A stretch of DNA of 64,000 nucleotides from Tritrichomonas musculus (GCA_039105265.1 JAPFFF010000024.1:248001-312000); one strand, 5' to 3'; counted from the stretch's first letter, positions 1-16,600 are shown. Notes: generated by a model from the sequence alone, not told the origin. Translations and numbers: made by a program.

Positions 1-599
1 GTAGTAGTGGATCTTGTGATGAATGCAATTAAAAAATCAATGCGACTCTTTCATATATGATTATTTAATAATTATTTTGGAAAACTTTTTCTCCTCAAAT
101 CATTTAAGAAATGGGCTGCTTTCAATATACTATTCAGAAAAGCCTTCCTTTTTTCATTTCATAGAAACAGATAATATTATTTTTTTATCCCTTGAACTGT
201 CTAAATTTAACAATACATCAATCATGTGCTCAATAATTTATATAATGCTTCCAATTTGAAATAAAATTAGTTGATAATTATTATTTTTATATTATTGATT
301 TTTATTCTGAAAACAAATAAAATAATTTCCATAATATAAATGAATACTATTCAAGTTTTAAAAAAGTGAAATCAAACTTTTCTAGTTTAGAGTATATGGG
401 AAAAAAAAATTAATGGACAAAAAAAAATTAATGGTCAATTTATATTTGGTCGGATAAAAAAATAAATAAATTTTCTCAAAATATTAGAGCTTTTCTAATA
501 ATAATTAGTAATAAATGTTTTTCATATAATTTCTAATTTTATATCCAAATGAAAATGCATTTTCTCAGTTAGATGTGAAACAAATAATAAACTAAAAAA
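1..599. other. AT-rich host intergenic DNA
   Basis: Strongly AT-rich sequence with long A and T runs. The only longer reading frame (23-259, plus) gives a low-complexity I/L/F/N-rich peptide with no recognisable domain and is probably chance or a gene relic. I see no RNA gene or repeat here. Confidence 0.5.
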
Positions 600-1078
600 T
601 AGACTTGTTATTTTGAGAATCGATATCAAAAACGTCACTTTTTTGCATCTGATACTCGATTATCAGTTTAGAAATCTGATATCGAGATTATCGATTATCA
701 AGATATCAGGTATGAAATGTGATATAAAAATAATTGTAAACTTGATATCAATTACCGAGATCTCGAGATCTCAAACTGATTTATCTTTTTTTATAATTGG
801 TATTTGTGATTTTATAATATTTAAAAATATATAATGTAATGTATTGATGTTTATTTTAAGATTAAAATCAAAAAATACATTCTTTTTTTATGAAATATTT
901 GAGATTAAAATAGGATCATATTTTTATCAAAAAGTTTAATTGAAAATTCTGATATCAAAAGCAGAGAAAAAAAATTCTCGATCTCTGAAATCGATCTCGA
1001 GAATCTGTGTATATTTATGTATCGATATCAAAAAGACAATCAATTATCGATCTCGAGAATCGGAGAATAACAAGTCTA
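600..1078. mobile_element. MITE-like element with 13-bp inverted ends and 8-bp target duplication
   Basis: The ends are perfect 13-bp inverted repeats: TAGACTTGTTATT at 600-612 and its complement at 1066-1078. The direct repeat CTAAAAAA flanks the element at 592-599 and 1079-1086, as expected of an 8-bp target duplication. The interior is full of GATATC and CTCGAGATC palindromes and has no plausible gene. The size (479 bp), inverted ends and 8-bp duplication fit a non-autonomous DNA transposon; 8 bp suggests hAT-like mobilisation, but the A-rich flank makes the exact length slightly uncertain. No autonomous partner is visible in the window. Confidence 0.6.
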
Positions 1079-1714
1079 CTAAAAAAATATTGTAAAAAAA
1101 AAATAATTTAAGCATATTTTCTGAAATAATAATTATCTTTTGTATTATAAGTAATAATTATTAATGTAATATGATTTTAATTGTTTCTTATTATTATCAA
1201 TTCCTAAAGCCTACTACAAACAGAAAAAAAATTACAAATAATTTGTACATAATTTTCACTTCACTTTTGTGGTCATCCTAACATATCCTTAATAGATTCT
1301 TACCAATTTTGGGGAAAATAATATATATCATATATGCGTTGTAAATATCTAAGATAATGTTTTGAATCAAATATATTTGTTGAATTATGAATATCACATT
1401 CTTCTTAAATAAAATGCAAAAAACTCTATTAGACAAACAATTTCAAATGAACGTCATTTCTCATTAAAATATATATTATGTGTTTATTGTTTTCTAATTG
1501 GTTTTTTCAATTTATTATGTTTGATGAATTGAAAAAATTAAAAATTAAAAATATTTTATATCTAGGTTTTCACAAGAAAAAAATGATTACAAAAGAATTT
1601 GATATGGAAAACGAATTTATATACAATCATATATTATGAATATATTGATAAATTGAAATAAGTTCATTGCATTCTGAAAATAATTGGTATTTTTTGAAAA
1701 AATATGAAATGTTC
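1079..1714. other. AT-rich host DNA up to the bacterial junction
   Basis: AT-rich, without a recognisable gene. The base composition changes abruptly at about 1,690-1,720, where bacterial-looking coding sequence begins. I place the left junction there by eye. Confidence 0.45.
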
Positions 1715-2106
1715 TCTTTCCTGATCTCCATCTGAGCATACTCCTGATGTAAAAGATGCGCTAAAAACAGCATCTGATCGGCTAAAACAAATGCCAGAAC
1801 TAAATGAAAGAAAGATAGACACAGGAGAGGAAAAGATAGACACAGGAGAGGAAAAGATAGACACAGGAGAGGAAAAGATAGACACAGGAGAGGAAAAGAT
1901 AGACACAGGAGAGGAAAAGGCAGGAGCAGGAGAAATATCGCTAAATGCAACTGAGTCCCCTTCGTCAATGCTTCATGCTTCAAAAGCAGCGTGAAGCGGC
2001 AAGCAAAGCACGTTGGAATATTAGCAAGCACGTCCAAGCAGCCATACATACCGATGTATATAGTTTTCTTGGGGAGGCGTACAACAAGTACGATAAGAAG
2101 GGGTAG
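1715..2106 (+). pseudogene. 5'-truncated bacterial gene of unknown function
   Basis: The first bacterial-type reading frame, open from 1715 after an in-frame TGA, with no credible start, so its 5' end was probably lost at the junction. It encodes a hydrophilic stretch, five copies of the heptapeptide KIDTGEE, then a linker. One frameshift near 1,975 ends the frame at 1,994; the other frame continues as a charged, Ala- and Lys-rich C-terminus to a TAG at 2104-2106. I recognise no domain. The repeat region looks disordered. Confidence 0.45.
1812..1916 (+). repeat. Five tandem 21-bp repeats
   Basis: Five perfect in-frame 21-bp units, each encoding KIDTGEE, at 1812-1832, 1833-1853, 1854-1874, 1875-1895 and 1896-1916. 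They lie about 100 bp inside the left end of the bacterial segment. The copies are identical, so the array is young or homogenised. Confidence 0.9.
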
Positions 2107-2176
2107 TTAAAAATTTTTTGACTATATGAAGTGTTTATTATTGAAATTGTTGTGAAAATTTTTAAAATCTTCCGGC

Positions 2177-4685
2177 ATGAGTGCGCCAAAATTTCCTTTA
2201 AGGGTATCAGCTAACAATCTTTCGAGGACACAATCCCTTTATTCGTCCAATAAGGCAGAAGCGTCCAAGAGAACCAGTTGGTTCGGCGGAATTTTTCAGC
2301 GAAAAGGGTCTCAAGCATCTGTTACTAAAGACAACACGAGCGCAGTGAAGAATCAATCAGCACTTCAAAGGCGCAATAGTGTGACCAATTGGACAGGATT
2401 TAATGGCGGCAAAGGATCATTCTCTGTGGGAACGCGCACCAATAGTCTGTATTTAAAAGGAACAAGCACACAAAACACAGGTGTGGGCCGTAAACCTGAT
2501 CTAGCTGCAGCTGAAGTGTCTCAAAGTCAAAAATATCTACAAGATATGAAAGCTTACTCCGGTGAGTTACGAGAACTCGTAAGGTTAGCGCCGAATATTA
2601 TTCAGCAGGATAAGGACCTAGAAGGCAAGGTTCGAAAAGAAATCGCCGAAAGGAATCCAAACAAACCTCTGAGCCAGCTTCCCTTAGAAGACGTTGTGTC
2701 ATTACTAGGGGTAGACCTTAATAACCCTCCGAAAGGAATGGAGCAGGCAGCTGAGGAATTCAAGAAGAACCTAGATATGAAGCCTGACGAGCTTCCGATA
2801 GATATCAGAGATCAAATAGCTGCAAATCGTTAATGATAAGAAGCTTGGAGAGGAAGACAAATGGGCTCTGATTTCCAAAATCAATAATCAGATGCGAGCA
2901 ACGAGAAGTGAATTCAACGAGGCTCAGAAGACATACAAAGATTCAGAAATTGTTCAGGGATATAAGGCCGTGAAAACAGCCATACATAATCTCCAGGATG
3001 CGGTTGATGGCAAGGGAGGAGACCTTAAGACTTGTCAGGAACAGTTGGAAAAATCTTCAAAAGAACTCCTTCCGAAGCTTACTGAGGCAATAAGACAACA
3101 ACCACTATCGAAAGAGATCACCATGGAAGATGTACAAGATGGGCTAGGTTTTATTGTGACTCAGATCATGTTCCCTTTCAAGAAGTTTCTCAATGCCGAT
3201 GCGTCCAAATTTATCCAGAATATGGCAAAAGACGGGACTATATCTAAGGAATTGCAAGTGGAATTAGAAGGCTTGAATCCATGTAAAGTTGACTCGAACG
3301 TAGAAGAGCACAATAACAATGTTAAGAAACAGTGTAATAATGCGATGTATGCTCTGCAAAATCTCAGGAATCGTGTGAAAGAGAAACTACCCAAAGGCCA
3401 TGAGCGAACGGAAAGTCTAAAAGAAATTAACCAAAGTTTTGAGAAACTTAGAAATTTAAAGCGGAATAAACAAGCAAATGCTGATACCTCATTAGGGCAG
3501 TGCACAAAGTTAAAAAAGTACTTCAAAGCTGAATTCGAAAAAATTACAGGCTTTCAAGCGGAACAGATAAAGCGTTTAGAGGAACTCAAAGATCCTAAAG
3601 CATCCGCAGAGGCCTTCAACGAAAACATTAAGGAGAAATGCGGTATATGGCATATGAAGTTTTTAGACCTACAGAGCAATGTGGAAAAATTACCTCAGGA
3701 TAAGGAGAGGGCTCAAGTTCTCGCAGAGATCAAGAAGAGTAGAGACAATATTGAAAGTATAAGCAAAGAATGGGCAGTAAACGCCGAGACAGTAGATGCC
3801 AATTCGCTCCCGAACCTTACGAAGCGTCAACAGGATTTTGATGCTGCTTTCCAAAGTGTGGTGATCGACTTTGAGACTCTTGAAAAAACTCAAACAAAGC
3901 GTTTAAATGAGCTCGAGAACGCACCAAAAGCGGCTGAAGATTTTTATAAAGGCATCGAAAAGAAATGTGATAATGCCGAACAAGAACTCAAAGAACTACT
4001 AGCAAGGGCACAGAAAGAGCTCCCAGACACAATTAAAGATGCGTCGGGAAAGTCCGTAGACAATGCAGAGAAGATAGCTTTCCTCACAGATATCACAAAA
4101 GGTATCGAAAAGATTAACAATTTAAGAAAAGAATGGATAGTAAATGCCAATTCGCTTCCGAACTTTACGAAACATCAACAGAAATTTGATGAAGCTCTTA
4201 ATGATGTGATGAAATTGAAATTCAGCGCAAACGGGAGATATCGCTTAACAGAGATTATTCGCACGCATACTAATAACGAGGCAATCATGAGAGAGTTTAT
4301 AATGCCACTTAATGCTAGATACGAGGCTCAAAAGAGCTTTCTTGAAGATTTGCAGAAAACGTTTTCACAGAAAGAATCTCTTCTCTCTCCAGACAAGCAA
4401 ACGGAGTTTGAGCAAAAAATTACTGCGGGCATCAAGTTACTCTACGACAAGAGCAACGAATGCATAGAGGAAGTGCAGGGTACCAATATAAATCAGAAGA
4501 TGCGAGCGGAGATGTTGATGCTTGCAAATGCAGGCCTCGACGAAAAGCTATATGGGATACTTGTTGATCTGCAAAATTCTGATATAGTGACAGAGGATAT
4601 AAAAGAGCAAATTACGCAACGTGCTACTCAGGCGCAAAGAGACTTTCGCTGGGATCTTCGTACAACGGATGAAGGGGCCTACTAG
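2177..4685 (+). pseudogene. Large coiled-coil protein, one frameshift
   Basis: The first frame (2177-2833, 218 codons) starts with a Ser/Arg/Asn-rich region like a disordered secretion-competent N-terminus. It stops at about 2,831, but the sequence continues directly in another frame, open through 2892-4685 (597 codons), so I read one gene of about 835 codons with a single frame disruption. The second part is highly charged and helical with heptad-like spacing. It holds repeated modules (IKEKC, IEKKC; NSLPNLTK then NSLPNFTK), meaning internal duplications of roughly 130-140 residues. No enzymatic motif is seen. A hairpin terminator follows at 4771. Its resemblance is to coiled-coil proteins of intracellular bacteria; function is unknown. 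Confidence 0.65.
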
Positions 4686-4770
4686 CGGGCCTGTCGCTTA
4701 AGCTGGCAGCGGCATTCAAATTTAACGCCTGAGTGTTCCTATTTTCGAGATTTTACAGATAATTTATCAG

Positions 4771-4800
4771 ACACGCCGATCGTGGCGTGTTTTTTCTTTT
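4771..4800 (+). terminator. Rho-independent terminator
   Basis: A perfect 7-bp stem, ACACGCC (4771-4777) and GGCGTGT (4784-4790), with a 6-nt loop, is followed by a T-rich tract to 4800. It lies 86 bp after the preceding plus-strand gene. This is a bacterial-type signal inside a eukaryotic contig. Confidence 0.85.
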
Positions 4801-5191
4801 GCAACATTTCATCGATTGCTTGAAGCTCGTGTTATATTCAAAACCGACTGGGATGTATGCTTTGAAGGTTAGGTTGAGGAGTCGCTTCATGATTTTCGCA
4901 ATAACGCTAATCAGATGCGATCAGAGTATTGGGTTGCATTTGAAGAGCAGGACGAAATTTATTCAATAGTTAATGTTTATTTACAAATCGTGCTTCAATC
5001 TTATACTTGCTCCATAGGAGTTTGGAAATGGTCAATATTTGAATTTTGGGGCAGCGTCTGTGCCGAGAATATTCAATATGGAAGGGAATACAGAACCCAC
5101 GAAATAAACATAAGAGTGAATCAGTGATGGTTAATAGGGAAATGAATTACGTAAAACATTTTATAAAAAATCATTTAACCGAGGAATTAAA
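4801..5191. other. Bacterial intergenic region, promoter side of the next gene
   Basis: No convincing gene; the short plus-strand frames here lack support. The sequence CATTTTATAAA at about 5,158-5,168 recurs at about 9,750 ahead of another gene of this segment and may be part of a bacterial promoter. A GAGGA Shine-Dalgarno-like sequence lies about 10 bp before the ATG at 5192. Confidence 0.4.
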
Positions 5192-7105
5192 ATGAAAATC
5201 AGTGTTAACAACCAAAGTTACGAGATGAGCAAGACAGCAATGGCCCAGGCCTATGCTGCATCGAAGGGGCATGAAGGTGGAGCGAAAGTCACTAAAGCTT
5301 TGCTAACACTGACTTTTGCGCCCAATTCCGCCAAAAGTAAGCGCATTAAAGAAGCGGTTGCCAAAGCCGTCCAGACCTTAGAAAAGAAACAGGAGTCGGC
5401 CGAGTTGAGGGATAAGTCCATTATCAGTTCGGACAATAAGAATTTCGAGATCAGTAGGGGAGAAGTCTCAATAACGAAGGAAGGGTTGGGATTGTTGAGC
5501 AGTGATTGGAAGGAGTTAAAAACCAAGTCCAAGAAGTTGTTGGGAGATCTTGAGTGGCGCGAACAAGAGATCAATAAAGACGGATACCCTCTGTCGAAAT
5601 TCCCGAAAGAGATGCAGGATTCTCGGAGGTACCTCTCTAAGCTTTATGGTATTATGACGGAGAAGTTAGAAAGCAAAATATCTAAAGAAGATTTTCAAAA
5701 ATTGACAAATGTATGGGACACTGCTCGAGAATCTTTATCCAAATGCCTAAAGAGATTCCAGGTAAAGTACGATCAGCAAAAAGGTCTTCTAGCTAAGCTC
5801 AAGAGTAAGGTTTCGGAGTTGAATCGTGCCCTTGAAAAGGGCAGTAGTAAATCTTTCCAGTTGCGCGCAGAGGGCAAGGAGCTCCTACATCAATTCTGTA
5901 AGGTGCAGTCATCACCACTCGGCGAAGGGGATGATGCATTTAATAAAGCATTAGGAGAATTTCAAGAAAACGTTAAGACCCTTGAAAATGCGGTTGCGGC
6001 GGTTGCACCAGATGACGTTGCGGGGATAAAAACCAGTGAAAGGGAGTGGATAGCCCAGAAGGCGCATGATGAATGTTCCGCTAAGCTAGATGAGCACCAA
6101 AAAGACGTTTCAAAGCTAGTTAAGGAATTTCGCTTACAGTTAGATCCTAATGGGATTTTTAACGAAAATAAGAGAGACGGTTATAAAAACTATCAGGAAA
6201 AAATTCGAAAAATACAGGATCCTATTGCCAAAGCGGGTCTCGAAAAGATGTACTCTGCTTGTTGGGATAAAGCAAGAAGTATCCAAGAAAAGAGTAAGGA
6301 CTCAGATTGGGAGCGGTCGCAACAGTTGGCGAAAAAATTGATAGAAGCTCAAGAATCTGGAGAGGATGCAGAAGCAAATATTGAAAAAGTTAAAAACGAA
6401 TTCATGGCGAATTCTTCTGACTTATTGTCTTCCGAGAAATCAAAGTTGGATCAAGAACTTCAGAAGTTAGACGCGGCAATTACAGCTGCAGAGGTCACAT
6501 TTGATACGAGTACGTTGAGTGTAGATGCCCAGAATGCCCTAAAGACACTTGACGAGTGCAGTAAGCTGATCTGCGACTTTGAACGTGAGGTTGATGAACT
6601 GGAGAAATTAAAGCCGTTTTCGCCGGACCATCTCTTACAAGATGCAGATAAGGCGACAAAAGAGAAATTATCCAATCTTTATTCCACATTGGGGAAAGTG
6701 CAGTTCCCGAAAATCAGGGAGATTCGAGCAGTGATGGCACAAATATACGATCTACAGGAGGAGATTAAAAATAATGGCGAAGGAAAAGACGGAGATTTGC
6801 CAGATGTGAAAACATTCCAAGACAATCTCTCAAAAGAATTAGCGGAGAAAATGTACTTTCTGAAACGTGATTACGTTGGACCATTAAAGGCATATAAGGA
6901 AGCAATCTATGATGGTGATAATCCTCCTATTGATCGTGCATAAAAGGGCGATAGGCGGATTTTCTTAAGAACGCTTAATGGATGGACCAATGACAAAGGC
7001 ATAAAACATAGGGGGTTGAAAGAAATGCTTCCAAAGCTCGAGAAAGAAGTAAATTCTCTTAATAATGCAGCTGATATAACGAAAACTAATATAAGTGAGG
7101 GCAAA
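5192..7105 (+). pseudogene. Coiled-coil protein with nonsense codon, 3' end fused to ruvC
   Basis: Open for 583 codons from an ATG preceded by GAGGA. The product is Lys/Glu/Leu-rich and almost entirely helical and coiled-coil in character, with no signal peptide or enzyme motif. The TAA at 6941-6943 is probably a nonsense mutation: the same frame stays open beyond it for about 55 more codons of similar coiled-coil sequence (to about 7,105) and then runs without a break into RuvC sequence. A deletion has therefore probably joined the 3' part of this gene to the 5' part of ruvC. It resembles the 2177-4685 protein in style, but no clear homology is seen by eye. Function unknown. Confidence 0.6.
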
Positions 7106-7607
7106 GGGTTTTCGGGACGGCGGACCGTTGCAGTGGAACAGGCACTGAGGGAGAAAGTACAGAGACACGCGTTTTGTGGAAGAATTCTAGGGATTGATCC
7201 GAGTTTGAGGGGAACCGGGTTGGCCGTTTTGGAGGTTCTTGAGGATCGTCGGAAGGCGTTGGTATATTCTAAGACGTTGAAAATCTCCGCACGGGAAAGT
7301 TTGTTAGCGTGTACGGGAATCATCCATCAAGGGATTGTTGAGGTCTTGAAGGAATACCAGCCGGAGCTGTGTGCAGCAGAGCAGACGATTTATGGGCATC
7401 GCACGCGGGGCGATTTTGTCGGCAATTGCATTGTCGGGGAAGGAGTTGTATGAGTATGCGCCCTTGCGGATTAAACAGGCTGTTTGCGGGTATGGGCGTG
7501 CGTCGAAGGAACAGGTCGCTCGAATGGTCCAGGGAATTTTAAGGACGTCGCTGGAGGTCGGGTTTGATGAAACAGATGCGGCGGCGGCAGCACTTTGTTG
7601 TCTCTGA
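7105..7607 (+). pseudogene. ruvC: Holliday junction resolvase RuvC, disrupted
   Basis: RuvC cleaves Holliday junctions with RuvAB. The first frame gives the family N-terminus RILGIDPSLRGTGLAVLE, with the first catalytic Asp in GIDPS, and continues to AAEQTIY, which holds the catalytic Glu. The other frame, open to 7607, gives the C-terminal half: ARGAILSAIALSGKELYEYAP, then KQAVCGYGRASKEQV and FDETDAAAAAL with the last catalytic Asp. About a dozen usual residues between these halves are absent and the frame changes near 7,390, so a small deletion broke the gene. The N-terminus is joined in frame to the preceding coiled-coil gene. A GC hairpin follows at 7625. Confidence 0.85.
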
Positions 7608-7624
7608 GATGTCGGAAATTAAAA

Positions 7625-7650
7625 GAGCGGCCCGTTCGACCGCTCTCGCT
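7625..7650 (+). terminator. Possible terminator after ruvC
   Basis: GAGCGG (7625-7630) can pair with CCGCTC (7640-7645) around a 9-nt loop. The downstream tract is only mildly T-rich, so the call is tentative. Confidence 0.35.
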
Positions 7651-7752
7651 TGTGTGCGATTATTCTTCCGGGAGTACCGACTCGGATGCCCTTGCCTCAT
7701 ATGGGTTTATCGGTACGTGGTTCATGTTCCCACGATTCTCAGTTGAGGACGG

Positions 7753-8259
7753 TTAGGCCTGCGGTACTTCGTTCTCCAGAAAATTGCGTTTGATCGGTCC
7801 AAAGATATGGTTGACGACAACATGAATCGGTCCGAGATTACTGATTCCAATCTCGTTTTGTAAGACTTGAGAGACGGCTTGTTGGATATGTTGGCTAACC
7901 GGTTGCGCGTCGTGTGGACAGGAAAGCGTAATCTTAATGCGGATCTTGCAAAACCAAGTCGAACATTTGACGTGGGCCCTCGCTTGAGGAATCACTTGCC
8001 GGCAGATCTTTTTGATGAAGTTTTTTAATGCCGATTGCTTGAGGTAGACAATGCCGTGATTATCGGTGTGAATCTTTAGGACCGTCGCACGACGAAATCC
8101 ACAAAGCTTTAAAAAGTATATCAGAACGTGGACGGTAAAAGTCGCTATCGCAATGATGGCAAGCCACTTGAAAACTGGATGGTCCGTAATGCATTGGCTC
8201 AGTGACTTCCAGCGCTCTATATCTAAGATGTTGGAAAAAAAATCCCCGATCGCTTCCAT
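7753..8259 (-). CDS. AmaP-like small membrane protein (Asp23-type envelope family)
   Basis: 168 codons, apparently intact. A short amphipathic N-terminus is followed by one strong membrane segment (about residues 32-50, LAIIAIATFTVHVLIYFL), then a soluble domain with alternating beta and helix pattern ending in VVVNHIFGP. This layout matches alkaline-shock (Asp23/Gls24) membrane-anchor proteins such as AmaP, which hold Asp23-type proteins at the bacterial inner membrane. I assign it by layout and motif style only. The ATG at 8259 fits, with AAGG a few bases upstream. It converges with ruvC and is one of the few open genes of the segment. Confidence 0.5.
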   Translation of the reverse strand: MEAIGDFFSNILDIERWKSLSQCITDHPVFKWLAIIAIATFTVHVLIYFLKLCGFRRATVLKIHTDNHGIVYLKQSALKNFIKKICRQVIPQARAHVKCSTWFCKIRIKITLSCPHDAQPVSQHIQQAVSQVLQNEIGISNLGPIHVVVNHIFGPIKRNFLENEVPQA

Positions 8260-8304
8260 AGTGCCTTAAGGATAGAGGATTTTAAAAAAAGAAAATGAAA
8301 AACT

Positions 8305-8724
8305 TTACGGAATCATCATCCCGTTGGATACTTTTTTGACGATTTCAGTATCTGTAAGCGCTCGGAGAATCGCTAGCCCAAAGGGAATCGCAGCCGCTGG
8401 ACCACAACCCGTAATAATATTGCCGTCGGTAACCGTAAGTTCGTGGAGACGAGCGTGTGGAGCGAGTTCCTCCATTGAAAAGTGTGCCGTATAGCGGTGT
8501 TTCGCTAAAATTCCTAGATCGTGGAGTAAAATCGGTGCCGCACAAATCGCAGCAACGAGATGACTCGCTTGATAATATTGTTGGATAAGATCCGATACGA
8601 GGGCCTGATGGCGCCACTGGAGAATACCAGGGCCCCCTGGAATGACGAGTGCATCACACATCGCCGTGTTGTTGGTTACCGATGTCTCAGCAGTGAGTAC
8701 GATTTGATGCGCACCCGTTACCAT
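8305..8724 (-). pseudogene. DJ-1/PfpI family protein, N-terminus missing
   Basis: Encodes the C-terminal two thirds of a DJ-1/PfpI-type protein (glyoxalase/chaperone superfamily). DALVIPGGPG is the usual acid and oxyanion region, VAAICAAP holds the nucleophile elbow Cys, and ITGCGPAAAIPFGLAIL is the typical C-terminal helix. The family's N-terminal strand and helix with the acidic residue are gone. The upstream sequence instead belongs to a nucleotidyltransferase gene, and the two frames overlap by a few bases around 8,720, so a deletion joined two genes. The internal ATG at 8724 could act as a start, but the product would lack part of the fold. Confidence 0.75.
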
Positions 8725-9014
8725 CGCCCATCATGTCCCGTCCCCCAAGGCTTTGCCCGCTGTGGTCCCTCCTGATTCTGACAGATGAAATCAAATTGCA
8801 CGCGAGGAAATGCCGGTACCAGACTTTCTTGAAAATAAGATACCAACTCCGTCCGTGTTACCCAAACCACATGCTGAATCCCCATCCTTTGCGCATCGAC
8901 AAGGTTAAAACGCATCAATGGCCACTGATACCGCGATAAAGCGACAACTTGTTTTGCGGCCCCAAACCGTTGTCCCATTCCCGCCGCCAAAATGACCACC
9001 GACACCTTGTTCAC
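8718..9014 (-). pseudogene. Sugar nucleotidyltransferase N-terminal fragment
   Basis: 98 codons starting with VVILAAGMGQRFGAAKQ, the signature of NTP-transferase enzymes that build nucleotide sugars, where the Gly-rich loop and Lys bind the nucleotide. The later KPWGTGHD is close to the family's substrate-site motif KPWGTGHA. The frame ends almost at once after that motif, where DJ-1 coding sequence begins. The family is usually 250-350 residues long, so about two thirds is deleted. IspD was considered because the first motif is similar, but the KPWGTGH motif favours the sugar family. Confidence 0.7.
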
Positions 9015-9136
9015 TCCCTAAAAGGTGAAACTTTCAAACCAAATTGCCAGCCCGAACCGAAAAGAAGGTTTGCTGTTTTAGTAAAATTTTACAAAATAAA
9101 CCCATGATACTCGCGAATGCTTTAGCCATTATCTAC

Positions 9137-9713
9137 ATGAGTTCCTTTGCGACCAATTTTGTCAATTGGTTCAAAGAGGTTCCTGGAAAGATTAGCAATT
9201 TTTATCAAGGAACGAAAGAAAAGGTGAAAGCCCTACGTACTCATAGTAAGGCTGAACAACCGCGTTTTTCCTCAATACACCGCTCATTGTATCCAGTGAT
9301 GAGTGGAGACGGATTGCACGCCAAGAGACCTCTGCCGGTATGCTATAAAAAAATTCATCGACAGCGCAGATTTCTTAGACTTTGAGGACGAAGAAGACCT
9401 AGTACGTAAAACCTTTGCGTTCAACGTACTTAGTGAAGTTTTTAGAGATACGTACCAAACCGCCTTAGGTGCTGATGGTATCGCCTGGGAAATTGGGCAA
9501 TCCATCGATCAACTCGCCAAGGAAACACAACTCTGGGCCCGTTGTTCACGAGGTACCCGTTATGCTTCCCGAGAAGCCACGGATCGTTACCCCGGTCTTG
9601 TTCGCCTTCGAAACGCCTTTTCCGCAGTGCTCGAGGAATTAGTCAAACACCTACAGCGCGTCGATGCCATCTGGGATTACCATCCCGTCCAAGATAACCC
9701 GATGCAGTTCTAG
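9137..9713 (+). pseudogene. Paralogue of the next gene, one frameshift
   Basis: The product from the ATG at 9137 begins MSSFATNFVNWFKEVPGKI, matching the N-terminus of the 9770-10435 protein (NIADWFRGIPERG). The second half lies in another frame (open about 9303-9713) and matches it strongly in the KKFIDS, ALGADGIAWEIG and RYPGLVRL regions. One frame change near 9,300-9,340 separates the halves. It is a tandem duplicate of about 190 codons. No known domain was recognised. Confidence 0.65.
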
Positions 9714-9769
9714 ACGACATCTTAGTTATTAGAATTGTGAAAGAATTTTGCATTTTATAAAGTTACCAC

Positions 9770-10435
9770 ATGAACATCAGCTCCATTGGTACAAATATTG
9801 CTGACTGGTTTAGAGGGATTCCCGAAAGGGGAAAAGAGCTCCAGGATAGAGTAAAGCTTTATTTTGCAGCTCGTAAGGCCGCACGTTCTCCAAAAATTAA
9901 CGATCAACAAAATCAGGCTTCACAAGTAGTAACAAACCAAAATACGAATGCCGCGAGGAGCAATGAGGCTAATTTTCATGAAACAAAAAACAATACCAAT
10001 ACAACAGATGCTTCGCCATTAGCTTCAATAGATCAATGGAACGCACAGGTAAAGAATGAAAAAGTAAATATTCAGACTCAGTTCAGTTCCACTTCAACGG
10101 TAGGAACCGCAGTGAAAAATTTCATAGATAGTCAGGCTTTTCTAAAGTTTGATGACGATAATGACACGGTTCGTAAAGATTTTGCACGAGGTGTTTTGCG
10201 AGGGGTACTAGGAGGCGTGCATGAAACCGCTTTGGGGGCAGACGGTATATCGTGGGAAATTGGTGAACATATCCAAAACCTCGTCAAGGAGACAGAATTA
10301 TGGAAACGCTGCGGAGGTGCAGACACTTCCTCCGATGCCGTTAACCGATACCCAGCTCTAACACGCCTGAAAGAAGCATTCAAGGCGGTTATGCCGGAGT
10401 TTACCGCACACATGACCTCTATTGAACGTCCGTAA
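9770..10435 (+). CDS. Hypothetical protein, intact tandem paralogue
   Basis: 221 codons, open. The N-terminal 35 residues (NIADWFRGIPERGKELQDRVK) look like an amphipathic helix. An Asn/Thr/Gln-rich linker of about 75 residues follows, then a compact C-terminal helical domain (about residues 110-221) with the signature ALGADGISWEIG that it shares with the broken copy upstream. A TTTTATAAAG stretch lies 14 bp before the ATG; no strong Shine-Dalgarno is seen. The helix, linker and domain layout is typical of secreted effectors, but that is inference. It converges with the PFOR gene, 5 bp away. Confidence 0.6.
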   Translation: MNISSIGTNIADWFRGIPERGKELQDRVKLYFAARKAARSPKINDQQNQASQVVTNQNTNAARSNEANFHETKNNTNTTDASPLASIDQWNAQVKNEKVNIQTQFSSTSTVGTAVKNFIDSQAFLKFDDDNDTVRKDFARGVLRGVLGGVHETALGADGISWEIGEHIQNLVKETELWKRCGGADTSSDAVNRYPALTRLKEAFKAVMPEFTAHMTSIERP

Positions 10436-10440
10436 AGCTG

Positions 10441-16266
<5,826 letters not shown>

Positions 16267-16600
16267 CCGCGATTCACGAAGGCTACGAAAATCATACGCC
16301 TGCAGTTTCTTTACAACAGGTGTGCGGTAACGTAAGTGGATCTGTCTCATAAGCTTACAAAAGCAGACTCTGGTTGGGTTTAGTAGAATATTTTTCAGTA
16401 GAAGTTCTTAGTATACGGTCCCAGTAGTGTCGTGTTTCTATGTAAAACATGCCGAACTGTATGGCTCATTTGGTAAATCGACGTTTTAATGAAACAGTAT
16501 CTTGCCGGCTGTAAGAACGGAGTTTTTCAAAACATACCTTATAAAGTAAACTGAATGCAAAAAATATTGTAATAATTTTTTATAAATTTATTATAAGAAC
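16267..16600. other. Bacterial intergenic region
   Basis: 334 bp without a supported gene. The last 50 bp before the next start are very AT-rich (TTTATAAATTTATTATAAG), suggesting a promoter close to the ATG. No Shine-Dalgarno or clear terminator was seen. Confidence 0.4.

Noticed and set aside
1812-1916. CRISPR array
   Set aside because: The repeats are directly tandem without spacers and lie in frame in a coding sequence. No array was seen elsewhere.
4787-5127. Two short plus-strand frames
   Set aside because: They begin inside the terminator T-tract or lack a ribosome site and domain; ordinary intergenic frames.
8718-9014. IspD (MEP cytidylyltransferase) assignment
   Set aside because: The Gly-rich start is similar, but the later KPWGTGH motif fits sugar nucleotidyltransferases better.
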